Below, piece after piece: positions 1 through 7,854 of a stretch of DNA of 22,468 nt; position 1 is the first letter of the stretch; the number at the start of each line of letters is the position of its first letter. The translations under genes were made by a program, and so were the position numbers. The stretch lies in IMG/VR virus record IMGVR_UViG_3300008110_005936, positions 18,852 to 41,319 of that record, one strand, 5' to 3'. The notes below the pieces were generated by a model, which worked only from the letters and a program-made list of their open reading frames with translations, did no database searches and was not told the origin of the DNA. The stretch is from a virus.

Positions 1-89
1 GCATCTTCACCCTTTTCATATGGAGTTAAATCCACATCAATAGGAAATACTTTATCTACCGTTGCTAAATATGATTCAATACTAGCCAT
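1..89 (-). CDS. Partial CDS running off the left edge, hypothetical
   Basis: The first 29 codons are visible, beginning MASIESYLATVDKVFP and rich in acidic residues; the rest lies outside the window. The ATG shares its A with the stop of the upstream gene (TAATG overlap), the same coupling used by the next gene pair, which supports this start. No family is recognisable from so short a piece. It belongs to the same minus-strand operon as the helical protein and SGNH protein upstream. Confidence 0.6.
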   Translation of the reverse strand, partial: MASIESYLATVDKVFPIDVDLTPYEKGED

Positions 90-493
90 TAAATTTTTGA
101 TTTAATATCATCTAATTCTATTTGAATATCAACCAATTTTTCTTCATTTTTCTTTTCAATTTCGTTTACTGTATCTTCTAATTCAGTAAGTAATTGATTT
201 TTTTCATGCTCACTTAACCAACCATCTTCACCAATACCCTTTGCCTCTGCTGCTGCTAATCTTTGTGCAATTGTTGCAAGTTTAATAAGATGGTCATCGT
301 TCTTAACCGATACCTCTATTAAGTCTTTGATAATTGGAGCAATAACAGTTGCTTCACCAACATTCTTAATTAGTTTCCTCAATGATTCAATCAAATCGGA
401 AATGTTTTTCTTTTTGTTTTGTTGGTTTTCGTATATATCTTTAAATAATGATGATAAATTTTTACCATCAAATAGTTGAAATTCTGATGCCAT
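89..493 (-). CDS. Helical conserved phage protein, function unknown
   Basis: A 134-aa protein that is almost entirely predicted helix. The central part (about residues 44-85, GEATVIAPIIKDLIEVSVKN onward) has the look of conserved T4-type marine phage proteins, but I cannot name a function. The C-terminal third is a Glu/Lys-rich coiled-coil-like segment. There is no signal peptide or membrane segment. Its ATG overlaps the stop of the SGNH gene upstream and its stop overlaps the start of the partial gene downstream, so the three are likely translationally coupled. A minor virion or assembly protein would fit, but that is a guess. Confidence 0.75.
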   Translation of the reverse strand: MASEFQLFDGKNLSSLFKDIYENQQNKKKNISDLIESLRKLIKNVGEATVIAPIIKDLIEVSVKNDDHLIKLATIAQRLAAAEAKGIGEDGWLSEHEKNQLLTELEDTVNEIEKKNEEKLVDIQIELDDIKSKI

Positions 494-1266
494 TATATTA
501 TGTTGTTATCTACTATATAATTATAAAGTTCTTCACTTATTAGATTATAACCATTTTCATTGGGGTGTTTTGATGGTATTTCTTCAAATGAATTGGGGTA
601 TTCCCAAGCTGATTCATCTGATGTTTTAACTAAGAAATCCCTAATGGTTTGTTTAGCGAATCCCCAATAATTTTTTTTATTTATCAAATGTGTAATATCA
701 TCTTCTCTATTTAAATCTTGCACCATCATATCAAAAGCATCTAGCATTAGATATTTAACGCCATATTCTTCTAACATCTTTTGTAAGAAAACAATATAAT
801 TTTGATTTATTATATTATAATAGTTTTGATTAAACATATTTTCTAAAAAAAACTTTTTATATTGTTCTAAAAATCCGTTGTACTTATCATCACCATATTT
901 GTAAGATTCAAAAAACTTATGTGGTAATAGTGCTAGTTCTTTTACAGACCAACTAATCCATTCACCCTTTGGTAAAAAATGTACGTGGTCTCTTAATGAT
1001 GAACTCCACATTATAATAACCAAATCTCCTTTGTGTATTTTCCCATTTCTTAAATCTGCAATTACATCGTTAAAAATTAAGTTATTCGCTCTACCACTCC
1101 ATCCATTATTTTCGTGGTCACATCTTAATTTACTAGCTAATTTTATTGGCCAAGAATATTTGTTTCGAAAATCTTTAAGATACATTCTATCTTTTATAGA
1201 ATTTTCTTCATCCAATCTACAGCCTTGACCTTCTGTCCAACTATCTCCGTATGCGTATAATTTCAT
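493..1266 (-). CDS. SGNH/GDSL hydrolase-like protein
   Basis: A 257-aa protein with the SGNH blocks in order: block I YGDSWTEGQG near residue 7 (nucleophile Ser in GDS), a block II-like NNGWSGRANN near residue 53, a strand VIIMWSS near residue 83, and a C-terminal block V-like KHPNENGY near residue 233 carrying the catalytic His. SGNH enzymes hydrolyse or transfer acyl groups on sugars or lipids. It is a more divergent relative of the three SGNH proteins at 10.5-12.7 kb. Its start overlaps the end of the carbamoyltransferase gene by four bases (ATGA), so the two are probably made together, hinting at a shared glycan or small-molecule substrate. The substrate cannot be read from sequence. Confidence 0.8.
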   Translation of the reverse strand: MKLYAYGDSWTEGQGCRLDEENSIKDRMYLKDFRNKYSWPIKLASKLRCDHENNGWSGRANNLIFNDVIADLRNGKIHKGDLVIIMWSSSLRDHVHFLPKGEWISWSVKELALLPHKFFESYKYGDDKYNGFLEQYKKFFLENMFNQNYYNIINQNYIVFLQKMLEEYGVKYLMLDAFDMMVQDLNREDDITHLINKKNYWGFAKQTIRDFLVKTSDESAWEYPNSFEEIPSKHPNENGYNLISEELYNYIVDNNII

Positions 1267-2966
1267 TTCTTATCAATTAAATAATTACCCAATACTAAAT
1301 AATCCATATCTGAATTTAAGAATGTCCAAATTGCTTTTTGTGGGTCATTAGTCATTGTATGCCCTCTTAAATTAAAAGATGTGTTTAATAGTATTGGTGT
1401 ACCACTAACCTTTTTAAATTCTTTAAGTAGCATATGGTAAAGTGGGTTTTGCTTTTTCGTAACTGTTTGTATTCTCGCTGATTTATCAACGTGGGTTACA
1501 GATGGTATTGATTTATAATCGGTTACTTTAACAACCTGATTCATATATGGAACTTCTCCTTCGGAAGTAAAGTATTTTTCATATTCTTCAAAAACTACCG
1601 ATGGCGCAAATGGTCTAAACAATTCTCTCTTTTTAACTACTCTATTTATCCTATCTCTTACATCTGATAAGTGTGGGTTAGCCAATATAGAACGATTGCC
1701 CAATGCTCTTGCACCAAATTCAGTCCTTCCTTGAAACCAACCGATTACAGAACCTTCATTTATAAGTTTAGCAACTTCTTTACATAACTCTTTTTGAGTA
1801 TCGTAAAATTTTATATTTTTTGTTGGTACATCTTCTCTTAATAATGTATTTAAAAATTGGTCATTATTCCATTCAGGTCCTAAGTATGGTGATTGGTTAT
1901 CCCCACCTTTTACTTTTGCATTACCTAATATGTTATGCCAATGATATAAACATGCTCCAATTGATGAACCCGCATCGGATGGGGCAAATGGAATCCATAT
2001 TTGTTTAACTGATGTATGCTTTTGTATTTTTCCATTGGCTGTTCCATTGTAGGCAGAACCTCCTCCTAATACTAAATTACCAGTATCGTATTGCTGCATT
2101 GAGTGATTTATAAAATAATAAAAGCAGCTTTCGTACCACTTTTGTAAAGCGGCTGCCAAATCCATATGATGTTGTTCTATTTTTGATTCAGGTTCTCTTG
2201 GTTCGAATCCAATTAGTTTAACTAATTTGTATGTGTACATATCGGTATTCGAATATTTCCAAGTAAAATATTTTTGATTTATTTTTATATTTCCACCTAT
2301 ATCAAAATTAGATATTTTATCAAAGATATCTTTAAATTTTGTTGAATCACCATATGGTGCTAAACCCATTACTTTGTATTCTCCATTATTTGGTTTGAAC
2401 CCTAAGTATGAAGTTATTGTTGAATAGACCAACCCTAATGAATTTGGAAATGTTAGTGAATGAATATCTTCAAATGTATTTTCACTACATTTTGTAACTA
2501 ATGCAGTTTCCCATTCTCCTACCCCATCTATTGAAATACCAACTGCCTTATCAAATGGTGAAGTATAATATGAAAAAGCTAAATGTGAATGATGGTGTTT
2601 TATGTATTGAATATCTTTTACATAATTTAATCTTTTAGCCAAATACATTGAAAGATTTCCCTCTGCTTCTTCAAATTCTTTTTTAAAAGCTTTCCAAGTC
2701 TTTCTGTTTTTCCACCAGTATTTTCCTAAAGTGTTTTTTACTCTATCATATTTTAAATTCGGGTTTTCATACCAACATATCGTATCTATATCAGATATTG
2801 TTTTGTTGGAATATTGTAATAACCATTTTATTGCTTTAATTGGAAATGAATTATCGTGCTTAATGCCTGATAATTTTTCTTCCTCTATTGCTGCTATTAC
2901 TTTTCCGTTCTCAAATAAACAAGCGGCAGAATCGTGATAGAATGCCGATATACCTAATGAAACCAT
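1263..2966 (-). CDS. Carbamoyltransferase, NodU/CmcH (TobZ-like) family
   Basis: A 567-aa protein, the usual full length for this family. The N-terminus GISAFYHDSAACLFENGK and the EEEKLSGIKHD segment are the ASKHA-fold Kae1-like start. A His-rich HHHSHLAFSYY and GVGEWETA lie in the first third. The C-terminal YrdC-like part contains WFQGRTEFGARALGNRSIL and later PILLNTSFN. Members make carbamoyl-adenylate from carbamoyl phosphate and ATP, then O-carbamoylate a hydroxyl on a sugar or antibiotic. All hallmark motifs look intact, so it is probably active. It lies between the sigma factor (4-base gap upstream) and an SGNH protein (4-base overlap downstream). The acceptor is unknown; a virion or host glycan is plausible. 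Confidence 0.93.
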   Translation of the reverse strand: MVSLGISAFYHDSAACLFENGKVIAAIEEEKLSGIKHDNSFPIKAIKWLLQYSNKTISDIDTICWYENPNLKYDRVKNTLGKYWWKNRKTWKAFKKEFEEAEGNLSMYLAKRLNYVKDIQYIKHHHSHLAFSYYTSPFDKAVGISIDGVGEWETALVTKCSENTFEDIHSLTFPNSLGLVYSTITSYLGFKPNNGEYKVMGLAPYGDSTKFKDIFDKISNFDIGGNIKINQKYFTWKYSNTDMYTYKLVKLIGFEPREPESKIEQHHMDLAAALQKWYESCFYYFINHSMQQYDTGNLVLGGGSAYNGTANGKIQKHTSVKQIWIPFAPSDAGSSIGACLYHWHNILGNAKVKGGDNQSPYLGPEWNNDQFLNTLLREDVPTKNIKFYDTQKELCKEVAKLINEGSVIGWFQGRTEFGARALGNRSILANPHLSDVRDRINRVVKKRELFRPFAPSVVFEEYEKYFTSEGEVPYMNQVVKVTDYKSIPSVTHVDKSARIQTVTKKQNPLYHMLLKEFKKVSGTPILLNTSFNLRGHTMTNDPQKAIWTFLNSDMDYLVLGNYLIDKK

Positions 2967-2970
2967 ATTA

Positions 2971-3660
2971 TTAAATTTTTATATCACCATCTCTATCAAA
3001 CTCATTATATAACTCCATCTGTCTTTCTTTCATTTTGTTGACAACTTTAGTTATATAGTGTGTAGGATAGCCGGTCATTTCTCTAATAAGTAGATACAAT
3101 GATTTTTTATTGAAGCTTTCAATGTAATTTGCTCTTCTAAAGAGCTCTAATACTGCATCTGCAATTTGGATATCTCTTTTTTTCTGAAAGAAGTTTTCTA
3201 AGTGAGTATCCCAATATTCTAACATTCGTTCATTAAAAGTTCTATGTTCTGCATTACGAACTTCTTCTGCCCAATTATTTTCCGTATCCCAATTATCCGG
3301 CAGAGAGGACATTACATCTGTATCTTTATATCTTTTGTAGTTGGAATTATTGTTTAGAATAAGATAGTTTCTGGCAACAATAGTAAAGTAAGAGAATGCT
3401 TTTCCCTTACCCTCTTGGTACATATGAATCTTCTCAATCATAAAGGCAACTACTTCTGCCATTACATCTTGTGGGTCATCATCGAAGTATGTGAACTTCC
3501 ATTTGTTATAAACAATTTCAGCCAGCTTTTCAAATGAATGCTGAATTCTATCTTTGTATAATCTATTTTTTATACGCTGGTCATCGGTTTTATTATATTC
3601 GATGATAGCATCTTCTGTATCTTTTGTAAAATATATTCTGGGTACTCTTTTTCTAGGCAT
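2971..3660 (-). CDS. T4 gp55-like late-transcription sigma factor
   Basis: A 229-aa protein resembling phage T4 gp55 and related small sigma-70-like factors. It opens with a basic segment (MPRKRVPRIYFTKDTEDAII). The middle (about 55-115) holds a region 2-like helix set including DPQDVMAEVVAFMIEKI and GKAFSYFTIVARNYLI, where such proteins bind core polymerase and the -10 DNA. The C-terminal part (about 165-215) has a helical segment resembling a reduced DNA-binding region. gp55 directs host RNA polymerase to simple late promoters. Its presence implies that part of this phage is transcribed from promoters different from the host-type ones seen at 9.1, 9.5, 21.0 and 21.6 kb. Confidence 0.85.
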   Translation of the reverse strand: MPRKRVPRIYFTKDTEDAIIEYNKTDDQRIKNRLYKDRIQHSFEKLAEIVYNKWKFTYFDDDPQDVMAEVVAFMIEKIHMYQEGKGKAFSYFTIVARNYLILNNNSNYKRYKDTDVMSSLPDNWDTENNWAEEVRNAEHRTFNERMLEYWDTHLENFFQKKRDIQIADAVLELFRRANYIESFNKKSLYLLIREMTGYPTHYITKVVNKMKERQMELYNEFDRDGDIKI

Positions 3661-3662
3661 TT

Positions 3663-3902
3663 TTAAAATTGTTTGAAAAGTTCGATTGTATCCTTTACTT
3701 GTGTAAATAAAGAACCTACTTCATCATCCTTCTCAAACATTTGCTTAGAATCAATTTCACGCAATGTCTCCAGTAATGTTATATTATATTGTTCTTGTTG
3801 TTCTATAAATTCTTCATATCTCTCTAATTTACTTAGAAGATTATAAATTGTATATCCAGCAACTGCTAAGCATACAACTAAAAATATTATTACTATTTCC
3901 AT
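3663..3902 (-). CDS. Small membrane-anchored coiled-coil protein
   Basis: A 79-aa protein with one N-terminal membrane segment (about residues 3-22, IVIIFLVVCLAVAGYTIYNL), followed by a charged helical tail that ends in DDEVGSLFTQVKDTIELFKQF. Short phage proteins with a membrane anchor and a DDEVG-type tail recur beside early/late regulators in T4-like phages, but no function is known to me. It sits one or two bases from both neighbours (deformylase and sigma factor), so it is clearly part of the operon. Confidence 0.75.
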   Translation of the reverse strand: MEIVIIFLVVCLAVAGYTIYNLLSKLERYEEFIEQQEQYNITLLETLREIDSKQMFEKDDEVGSLFTQVKDTIELFKQF

Positions 3903-3903
3903 A

Positions 3904-4539
3904 TTATACTACTTCATATCCTTTTAAAAAATAATCGTTTGCTTTTTTATACTTTACTTCCACTAATTCACCATCCGGTGCTTTCATAACAATCTTATCA
4001 TTTCTACCATATGTTTGCTTTTTAACAACAGTTGTAGAATATACTCTATCTTTAATTGTAATACCATCTAGGTGGTCTATTTCATGCTGAACCACTACTG
4101 TTTTCATAGTATCATCCGATACTTTTTCTCCCTTTCTATCTTCTTCTGGATTTATTTCAAATCGTAATTCACCCAAATTATCAGTTTGTACAACAACGTA
4201 TGTAGCACGAATAGTTCTTACAGGCTTTTTTATTGTATCTGGAATAGATAAACAACCTTCATAGAAAATAAACCCATCATTAGAACGTTCTTTAATAACA
4301 GGGTTTAATAGAAATAGTTCAACATCGTTAAATTTAATAACACATGCTCTTTTATTTACACCAATTTGGTTTGCAGATAATCCAACTCCGCCTAATCCTT
4401 TGAGTGCTGCAAATAATGTATCTTTTAATACATCTGCTTCAAATTGAGTCAGTTCGGATTTAGGAACTGGGTTTTTTAAGAATTTTGCAAAATCCGAATT
4501 TGGCATTCCGGTTTGTTTTTTATCAACTATTAATTTCAT
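3904..4539 (-). CDS. def: Peptide deformylase
   Basis: A 211-aa enzyme with all three deformylase motifs: GVGLSANQ (51-58), EGCLS (94-98, metal ligand Cys96) and QHEIDHLDG (151-159, metal ligands His152 and His156 with catalytic Glu153). It removes the N-formyl group from nascent proteins. Phage deformylases are common in marine T4-like viruses, where they are thought to keep protein processing running during infection. It is somewhat longer than minimal phage versions, with a C-terminal tail of about 45 residues after the HEIDH helix. No key residue is missing. Confidence 0.95.
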   Translation of the reverse strand: MKLIVDKKQTGMPNSDFAKFLKNPVPKSELTQFEADVLKDTLFAALKGLGGVGLSANQIGVNKRACVIKFNDVELFLLNPVIKERSNDGFIFYEGCLSIPDTIKKPVRTIRATYVVVQTDNLGELRFEINPEEDRKGEKVSDDTMKTVVVQHEIDHLDGITIKDRVYSTTVVKKQTYGRNDKIVMKAPDGELVEVKYKKANDYFLKGYEVV

Positions 4540-4544
4540 AATAT

Positions 4545-4655
4545 TTAATTTGTTATTAAAATAATTCCTAATGTTATTATTAATCCAATAATAGCATAAA
4601 AGGATACATCTTGTGAGAATTTAATTTGTTCTGGTCTTTTGCCTTGATTTTCCAT
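4545..4655 (-). CDS. 36-aa single-span membrane protein
   Basis: A 36-codon ORF fills the gap between deformylase and the DUF2061 gene, with 5 and 1 spare bases at its ends. The N-terminal 18 residues are polar (MENQGKRPEQIKFSQDV), followed by one hydrophobic span (FYAIIGLIITLGIILI). Its fit in the gap and its membrane pattern argue that it is a real gene. Function unknown; it may act with the two neighbouring membrane proteins. Confidence 0.6.
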   Translation of the reverse strand: MENQGKRPEQIKFSQDVSFYAIIGLIITLGIILITN

Positions 4656-4656
4656 T

Positions 4657-4869
4657 TTATTTTTGTTTTTTTAATCCGTATTTTATATATTGATACCAAA
4701 CTCTTTCATGTAAAAAATAAATAATAGGTTTAAACAATAATTCACCCATTCCAACCATTCCTGCCCACTTTAATGGTAATCCTGCGGCTAATGTTAGTAA
4801 TATAGTTGTTATTGTTCCAACGAATCTATAACTTATACTCTTAGCTATGTGTCTTTTTACTAATGGCAT
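4657..4869 (-). CDS. DUF2061-family membrane protein
   Basis: A 70-aa protein matching the DUF2061 pattern: a basic N-terminus (MPLVKRHIAKSISYRFVG), a first hydrophobic segment (TITTILLTLAAG), a second one (around 35-52) and the characteristic FLHERVWYQY near the C-terminus. The family is found in bacteria and phages as a small inner-membrane protein of unknown function. Its start abuts the stop of the oxygenase gene with no spacer. Confidence 0.8.
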   Translation of the reverse strand: MPLVKRHIAKSISYRFVGTITTILLTLAAGLPLKWAGMVGMGELLFKPIIYFLHERVWYQYIKYGLKKQK

Positions 4870-5403
4870 TTATAATATATTTTTTTTAATTACTTCTGTG
4901 TTTTTTATGTGAATTATCAATGAGTTTCTAATACCTTTGGTTATTTCTTCAACTTCATGTTCTATTGTAGATTCAAATATATAACAATTTCCTACAACTT
5001 TATTTAGTGTTAATACTTTATTGTTCATAGTATCATATACTTTTAAATCGCCGCCTTCAAACTCATCACTTAGTAAAACACCTAAAGTATATATTCTTGG
5101 ATTTGTATCATTTGGAGATAAATCTATATGTTTTGAAAATTTATCACCAGCTTTATATGTTAAAATATTAGAATCTAAATTAAGCTTTGTTGTTTCTATA
5201 TAAATTGATTCGTATATGAATTTTTTTATAATATCTAAGAACCAACTATTATCTTCGTTATCTAATACTTTATATTCATCAAATGAAGCTTTTACACCAT
5301 TTTTATTATACAAAAGAAATCCATCTAATTTTGGAGCAGTTGTTACTATTTCTAATATTTTAGAACATTCGCTTTTTGTAAATATTTCTTTTTGTATAAA
5401 CAT
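4870..5403 (-). CDS. 2OG-Fe(II) dioxygenase (prolyl-hydroxylase-like)
   Basis: A 177-aa protein with a double-stranded beta-helix oxygenase core. Iron ligands are His92 and Asp94 (KHIDLSPND) and His149 (IEHEVEEI). Arg159 (KGIRNSLI) is placed to bind 2-oxoglutarate. The segment GVLLSDEFEGGDLKVY is typical of the PKHD/P4H-like subgroup. Such enzymes hydroxylate amino-acid side chains, nucleobases or small molecules; the substrate here is unknown. The ligand set is complete, unlike the second oxygenase-like protein at 16.4 kb, whose Arg is replaced. Confidence 0.87.
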   Translation of the reverse strand: MFIQKEIFTKSECSKILEIVTTAPKLDGFLLYNKNGVKASFDEYKVLDNEDNSWFLDIIKKFIYESIYIETTKLNLDSNILTYKAGDKFSKHIDLSPNDTNPRIYTLGVLLSDEFEGGDLKVYDTMNNKVLTLNKVVGNCYIFESTIEHEVEEITKGIRNSLIIHIKNTEVIKKNIL

Positions 5404-5412
5404 AAAAATAAG

Positions 5413-5781
5413 TTATTTTGTGGTAGTTTCATTACCATTGGAATCAATAACTCCTTTTCTAATTTTAGTACCACTTATTTCCGCAATTTCGGTTGGTGGT
5501 TCGTGGAAAATAACATCGTATCCAACGCCTCTACCATAGTTTACTGATTCAATATCAGGGATAATTGATACAAATAATTTATCCCAATTGTTTTGAAAAA
5601 ATGGTTCGTTTTGTAACATAGTTAAAACTTCTTGAGCTGATTTAGGATTGTTCTCATCTTTTGGAACATCTCTAATTGCAACCCATACATTTTTTCCTTT
5701 ATCCATTTGCTGGCGGATTAACCATTCATGTCCTTTATGCCAATTCTGCCATCGGCCTATGAACAATGCGTACTTTTTCAT
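5413..5781 (-). CDS. Nucleotidylyltransferase, NMN adenylyltransferase-like
   Basis: A compact 122-aa member of the HxGH nucleotidylyltransferase superfamily. HKGH is at 15-18 after the first strand YALFIGRW, and the ISGTKIR motif (102-108) near the end is the second nucleotide-binding signature. The closest family by pattern is archaeal NadM/phage NMN adenylyltransferase, which makes NAD from NMN and ATP. At 122 aa it is shorter than typical NadM (about 170), ending soon after ISGTKIR. The ATG must be here because the HxGH strand starts at residue 4, so the gene overlaps the end of uvdE by 47 bases. Adenylation of a different small substrate is possible. Confidence 0.8.
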   Translation of the reverse strand: MKKYALFIGRWQNWHKGHEWLIRQQMDKGKNVWVAIRDVPKDENNPKSAQEVLTMLQNEPFFQNNWDKLFVSIIPDIESVNYGRGVGYDVIFHEPPTEIAEISGTKIRKGVIDSNGNETTTK

Positions 5782-6379
5782 TTATACTTTTTTTTAAATA
5801 AGGTAATATGGCTAACTCCTTACCTTTAGCTTCTACCATAACATCAATATCTAATCCGTATGTATTTGGTAGTGAGTTGATATATAATGAGTGAGCTTGT
5901 GGTTTTTCTTTTGGATTATTTTCGTGCAATGCTTTTGATTCTGAATAATGAACCTCTTGTCTGATATCTAATGGCCAAGTGGTTGCTGCAAGTTTAAGAG
6001 CTTGTTCTTCTGATAAATCACCTGTACAAAATTGGTGATGATGGTAATCAAATACAATTGGAATGCCTGTATGATTATGAATATACATAAGGTCTTTAAC
6101 TGAATACATTGAAGCCTTATCATCATTCTCAATTGTGAGCCTATTTTGAACCGATTTAGAGAGTCTTTTGAAGTTAGTGATAAATCTATCCATAGCGGAT
6201 TGTTTATCTCCATAGACACCATTACAATGAATATTAATGTTATTGTATGTGGTTTTAGATAAACCCATCATATCAAATATCTTACCATGTAGTTCTAAAT
6301 CTGCAATTGCGTTAGTTACAACAGTTTCATTTGGCGAAGTAAGTACACAAAATGGGCCAGGGTGTGAATTTATACGCAT
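5735..6379 (-). CDS. uvsE: UV-damage endonuclease (UvdE/UvsE family), start unresolved
   Basis: From the first ATG this is 214 aa of a UvdE TIM-barrel enzyme, which nicks 5' to UV photoproducts in an alternative excision-repair route. Family landmarks are present: NSHPGPF, NIHCNGVYG, TIENDD, IVFDYHHHQF, EVHYSES, AHSLYIN and MVEAKGKE, which include the usual metal-binding His, Asp and Glu positions. However the same frame is open a further 68 codons upstream (to 6583) and encodes clear family sequence there. ATG 6379 therefore probably does not give the whole protein, and no ATG, GTG or TTG exists upstream in frame. The end overlaps the NMNAT-like gene by 47 bases. Confidence 0.85.
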   Translation of the reverse strand: MRINSHPGPFCVLTSPNETVVTNAIADLELHGKIFDMMGLSKTTYNNINIHCNGVYGDKQSAMDRFITNFKRLSKSVQNRLTIENDDKASMYSVKDLMYIHNHTGIPIVFDYHHHQFCTGDLSEEQALKLAATTWPLDIRQEVHYSESKALHENNPKEKPQAHSLYINSLPNTYGLDIDVMVEAKGKELAILPYLKKSINEKVRIVHRPMAELA

Positions 6380-6583
6380 TTCCCAAAACTTAGCGAAATC
6401 ACCTGCTTTTTTGAGTTCTGATTTGATTTGTTTGTAGTCTTTGAGTTGGGTTAAATCGATATGGTCGCCCCACGGAATTATTGCTGAAGATAAACGGAAA
6501 AAGTTGATACCATTTAATCTATTCCATTCTAATATTTTGATAATATCACTTGCATTAGCTAATGCCAGTACCTTTTTTGTTAT
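6380..6583 (-). other. 5' continuation of the UvdE frame lacking a start codon
   Basis: Open in the uvdE frame from just after a TAA (6584-6586), this stretch encodes KILEWNRLNGINFFRLSSAI followed by IPWGDH, the well-conserved second segment of UvdE enzymes. The very N-terminal strand of the family (about 35-45 residues) is absent. The first 29 bases overlap the 3' end of the membrane coiled-coil gene in another frame. There is no conventional start codon. Either initiation is unusual, a +1 shift at the AAAAAA run (6573-6578 on the plus strand as TTTTTT) joins it to the upstream gene, or the gene is 5'-truncated. Confidence 0.6.
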
Positions 6584-7625
6584 TTAACCAATAGTTAACC
6601 GCTTTTGGGTTATTTATCCACAAACTACGATTATTCCATGGAAATTCGGGATGCATATATTCTTCCCATTTTAAATCTGGCATTTCTGTTGTGGTTTGTT
6701 GGTTATTTTCCACATTAAGTACATTTTCTTCCTCTAATGTTGATTTTTTTCCACTATCTTCGATATTTTGTGAATTATTTTCCACTATATCCTCTTTTTT
6801 ATCACCATATACCTCATATAACCCCAATTTTTCATCATTTTCCATCATTTCTATCAGAGCTTCTCTTTGTTTACGCTTTTTATCAGAAATTAATCCGTTA
6901 AAAGCGATAATTAAAGCAACTGCGAGTGGGTCAAACACCAAAACTATCAAAAATATGAAAAATTTCACTACTTGAGCCAATTCTACATTGAATGCTTCGG
7001 CTACAAATCGGAATCCACCCACTTCTTTCTCTATATCAATGTTTGCGTTTTTAATTTTATTGATTTCTTCGTAATTTTTGTTATTTTCTTCAGTTAAAGT
7101 ATTAATTTTTGCTGAAATTTGAGTAATTTCCTTATCAGCATTACGAACCATTTGAGAAAGACGTGATGTTGAACCATTTCTTTCAACAACTTTTGAAATA
7201 TTTTGCTCTTGTGAGTTACGAATGTTTTGTTGATTGGTTAATTGAGTGGTATAACGAGCAATTTCACTCTCATTTTGCTTAATTTTTGTATCAAAAACGG
7301 AAATTTCTCTTTCAATCTGCATCAACTGAATGTTTTGTTGTTGGAATGCGTTTGAAAGGTAACCAAAAATACCGGCAGAAGTGATTAACATCAATACACC
7401 AACGGAAATCGTTATGTACCATTTATTAAATCCACTAATTTCATCCCATTTTTGCTTCAAATAAGTAGCCGCAACTAACTTTGCCAGTTCTAATGCGGAA
7501 GCCATTATCATTACCGATAGTGAAGCACCAGCGAATAATACACCTAGTCCCGTTACGGAGAAGTAAGCCGCACATCCTGCGATAATTAGTGCGGATAGAC
7601 CCACTAAAATCTTAAGCCAATTCAT
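6555..7625 (-). CDS. Multi-span membrane protein with long periplasmic or cytosolic coiled coil
   Basis: A 356-aa protein with three N-terminal membrane segments (about 4-25, 28-52, 70-93), a Gln/Asn/Glu-rich coiled coil (about 97-205) and a fourth membrane segment (about 218-245, FFIFLIVLVFDPLAVALIIA). A basic stretch (DKKRKQREAL) and an acidic, low-complexity Asn-rich linker follow. The last 40 residues are Trp-rich (FPWNNRSLWINNPKAVNYW). Proteins of this layout occur in T4-like marine phages without known role; holin/spanin-like or superinfection-control functions are possible but unproven. Its end overlaps the upstream part of the UvdE frame. Confidence 0.8.
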   Translation of the reverse strand: MNWLKILVGLSALIIAGCAAYFSVTGLGVLFAGASLSVMIMASALELAKLVAATYLKQKWDEISGFNKWYITISVGVLMLITSAGIFGYLSNAFQQQNIQLMQIEREISVFDTKIKQNESEIARYTTQLTNQQNIRNSQEQNISKVVERNGSTSRLSQMVRNADKEITQISAKINTLTEENNKNYEEINKIKNANIDIEKEVGGFRFVAEAFNVELAQVVKFFIFLIVLVFDPLAVALIIAFNGLISDKKRKQREALIEMMENDEKLGLYEVYGDKKEDIVENNSQNIEDSGKKSTLEEENVLNVENNQQTTTEMPDLKWEEYMHPEFPWNNRSLWINNPKAVNYWLNNKKGTGIS

Positions 7626-7626
7626 A

Positions 7627-7803
7627 TTATCTGATAATTGATACTAATTCAGAAGTACGCTCTACTATTTTTCGAGCATCTTCAATTGTTTTATTAATAT
7701 CTGATGGTGATAGTTGTTGGGCACCATTTGCTACGTTTTGTATGATGCGTAGTTTACCATCTAATGATTCTAACAATGTTTGTATTTTTTCTGTATAATT
7801 CAT
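7627..7803 (-). CDS. 58-aa helical protein, unknown
   Basis: A 58-codon ORF directly upstream of the membrane coiled-coil gene (one base between stop and next ATG). It is helical throughout, from MNYTEKIQTLLESLDGKLRI to EDARKIVERTSELVSIIR, with no membrane segment or cysteine. Tight spacing and regular amphipathic pattern support a real gene. It is the first gene after the terminator/promoter element at 7.82-7.89 kb. Function unknown. Confidence 0.65.
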   Translation of the reverse strand: MNYTEKIQTLLESLDGKLRIIQNVANGAQQLSPSDINKTIEDARKIVERTSELVSIIR

Positions 7804-7823
7804 AATAATAAGTATTATTAAAT

Positions 7824-7851
7824 AAAAAAGGTGGTAACTTTCGCTACCACC
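7824..7851 (-). terminator. Intrinsic terminator after hsp20
   Basis: On the minus strand GGTGGTA (7851-7845) pairs with TACCACC (7836-7830) around an 8-base loop and is followed by six T (7829-7824). It sits 27 bases beyond the hsp20 stop and should end transcripts from hsp20 before the next operon. Confidence 0.8.
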
Positions 7852-7854
7852 CTA

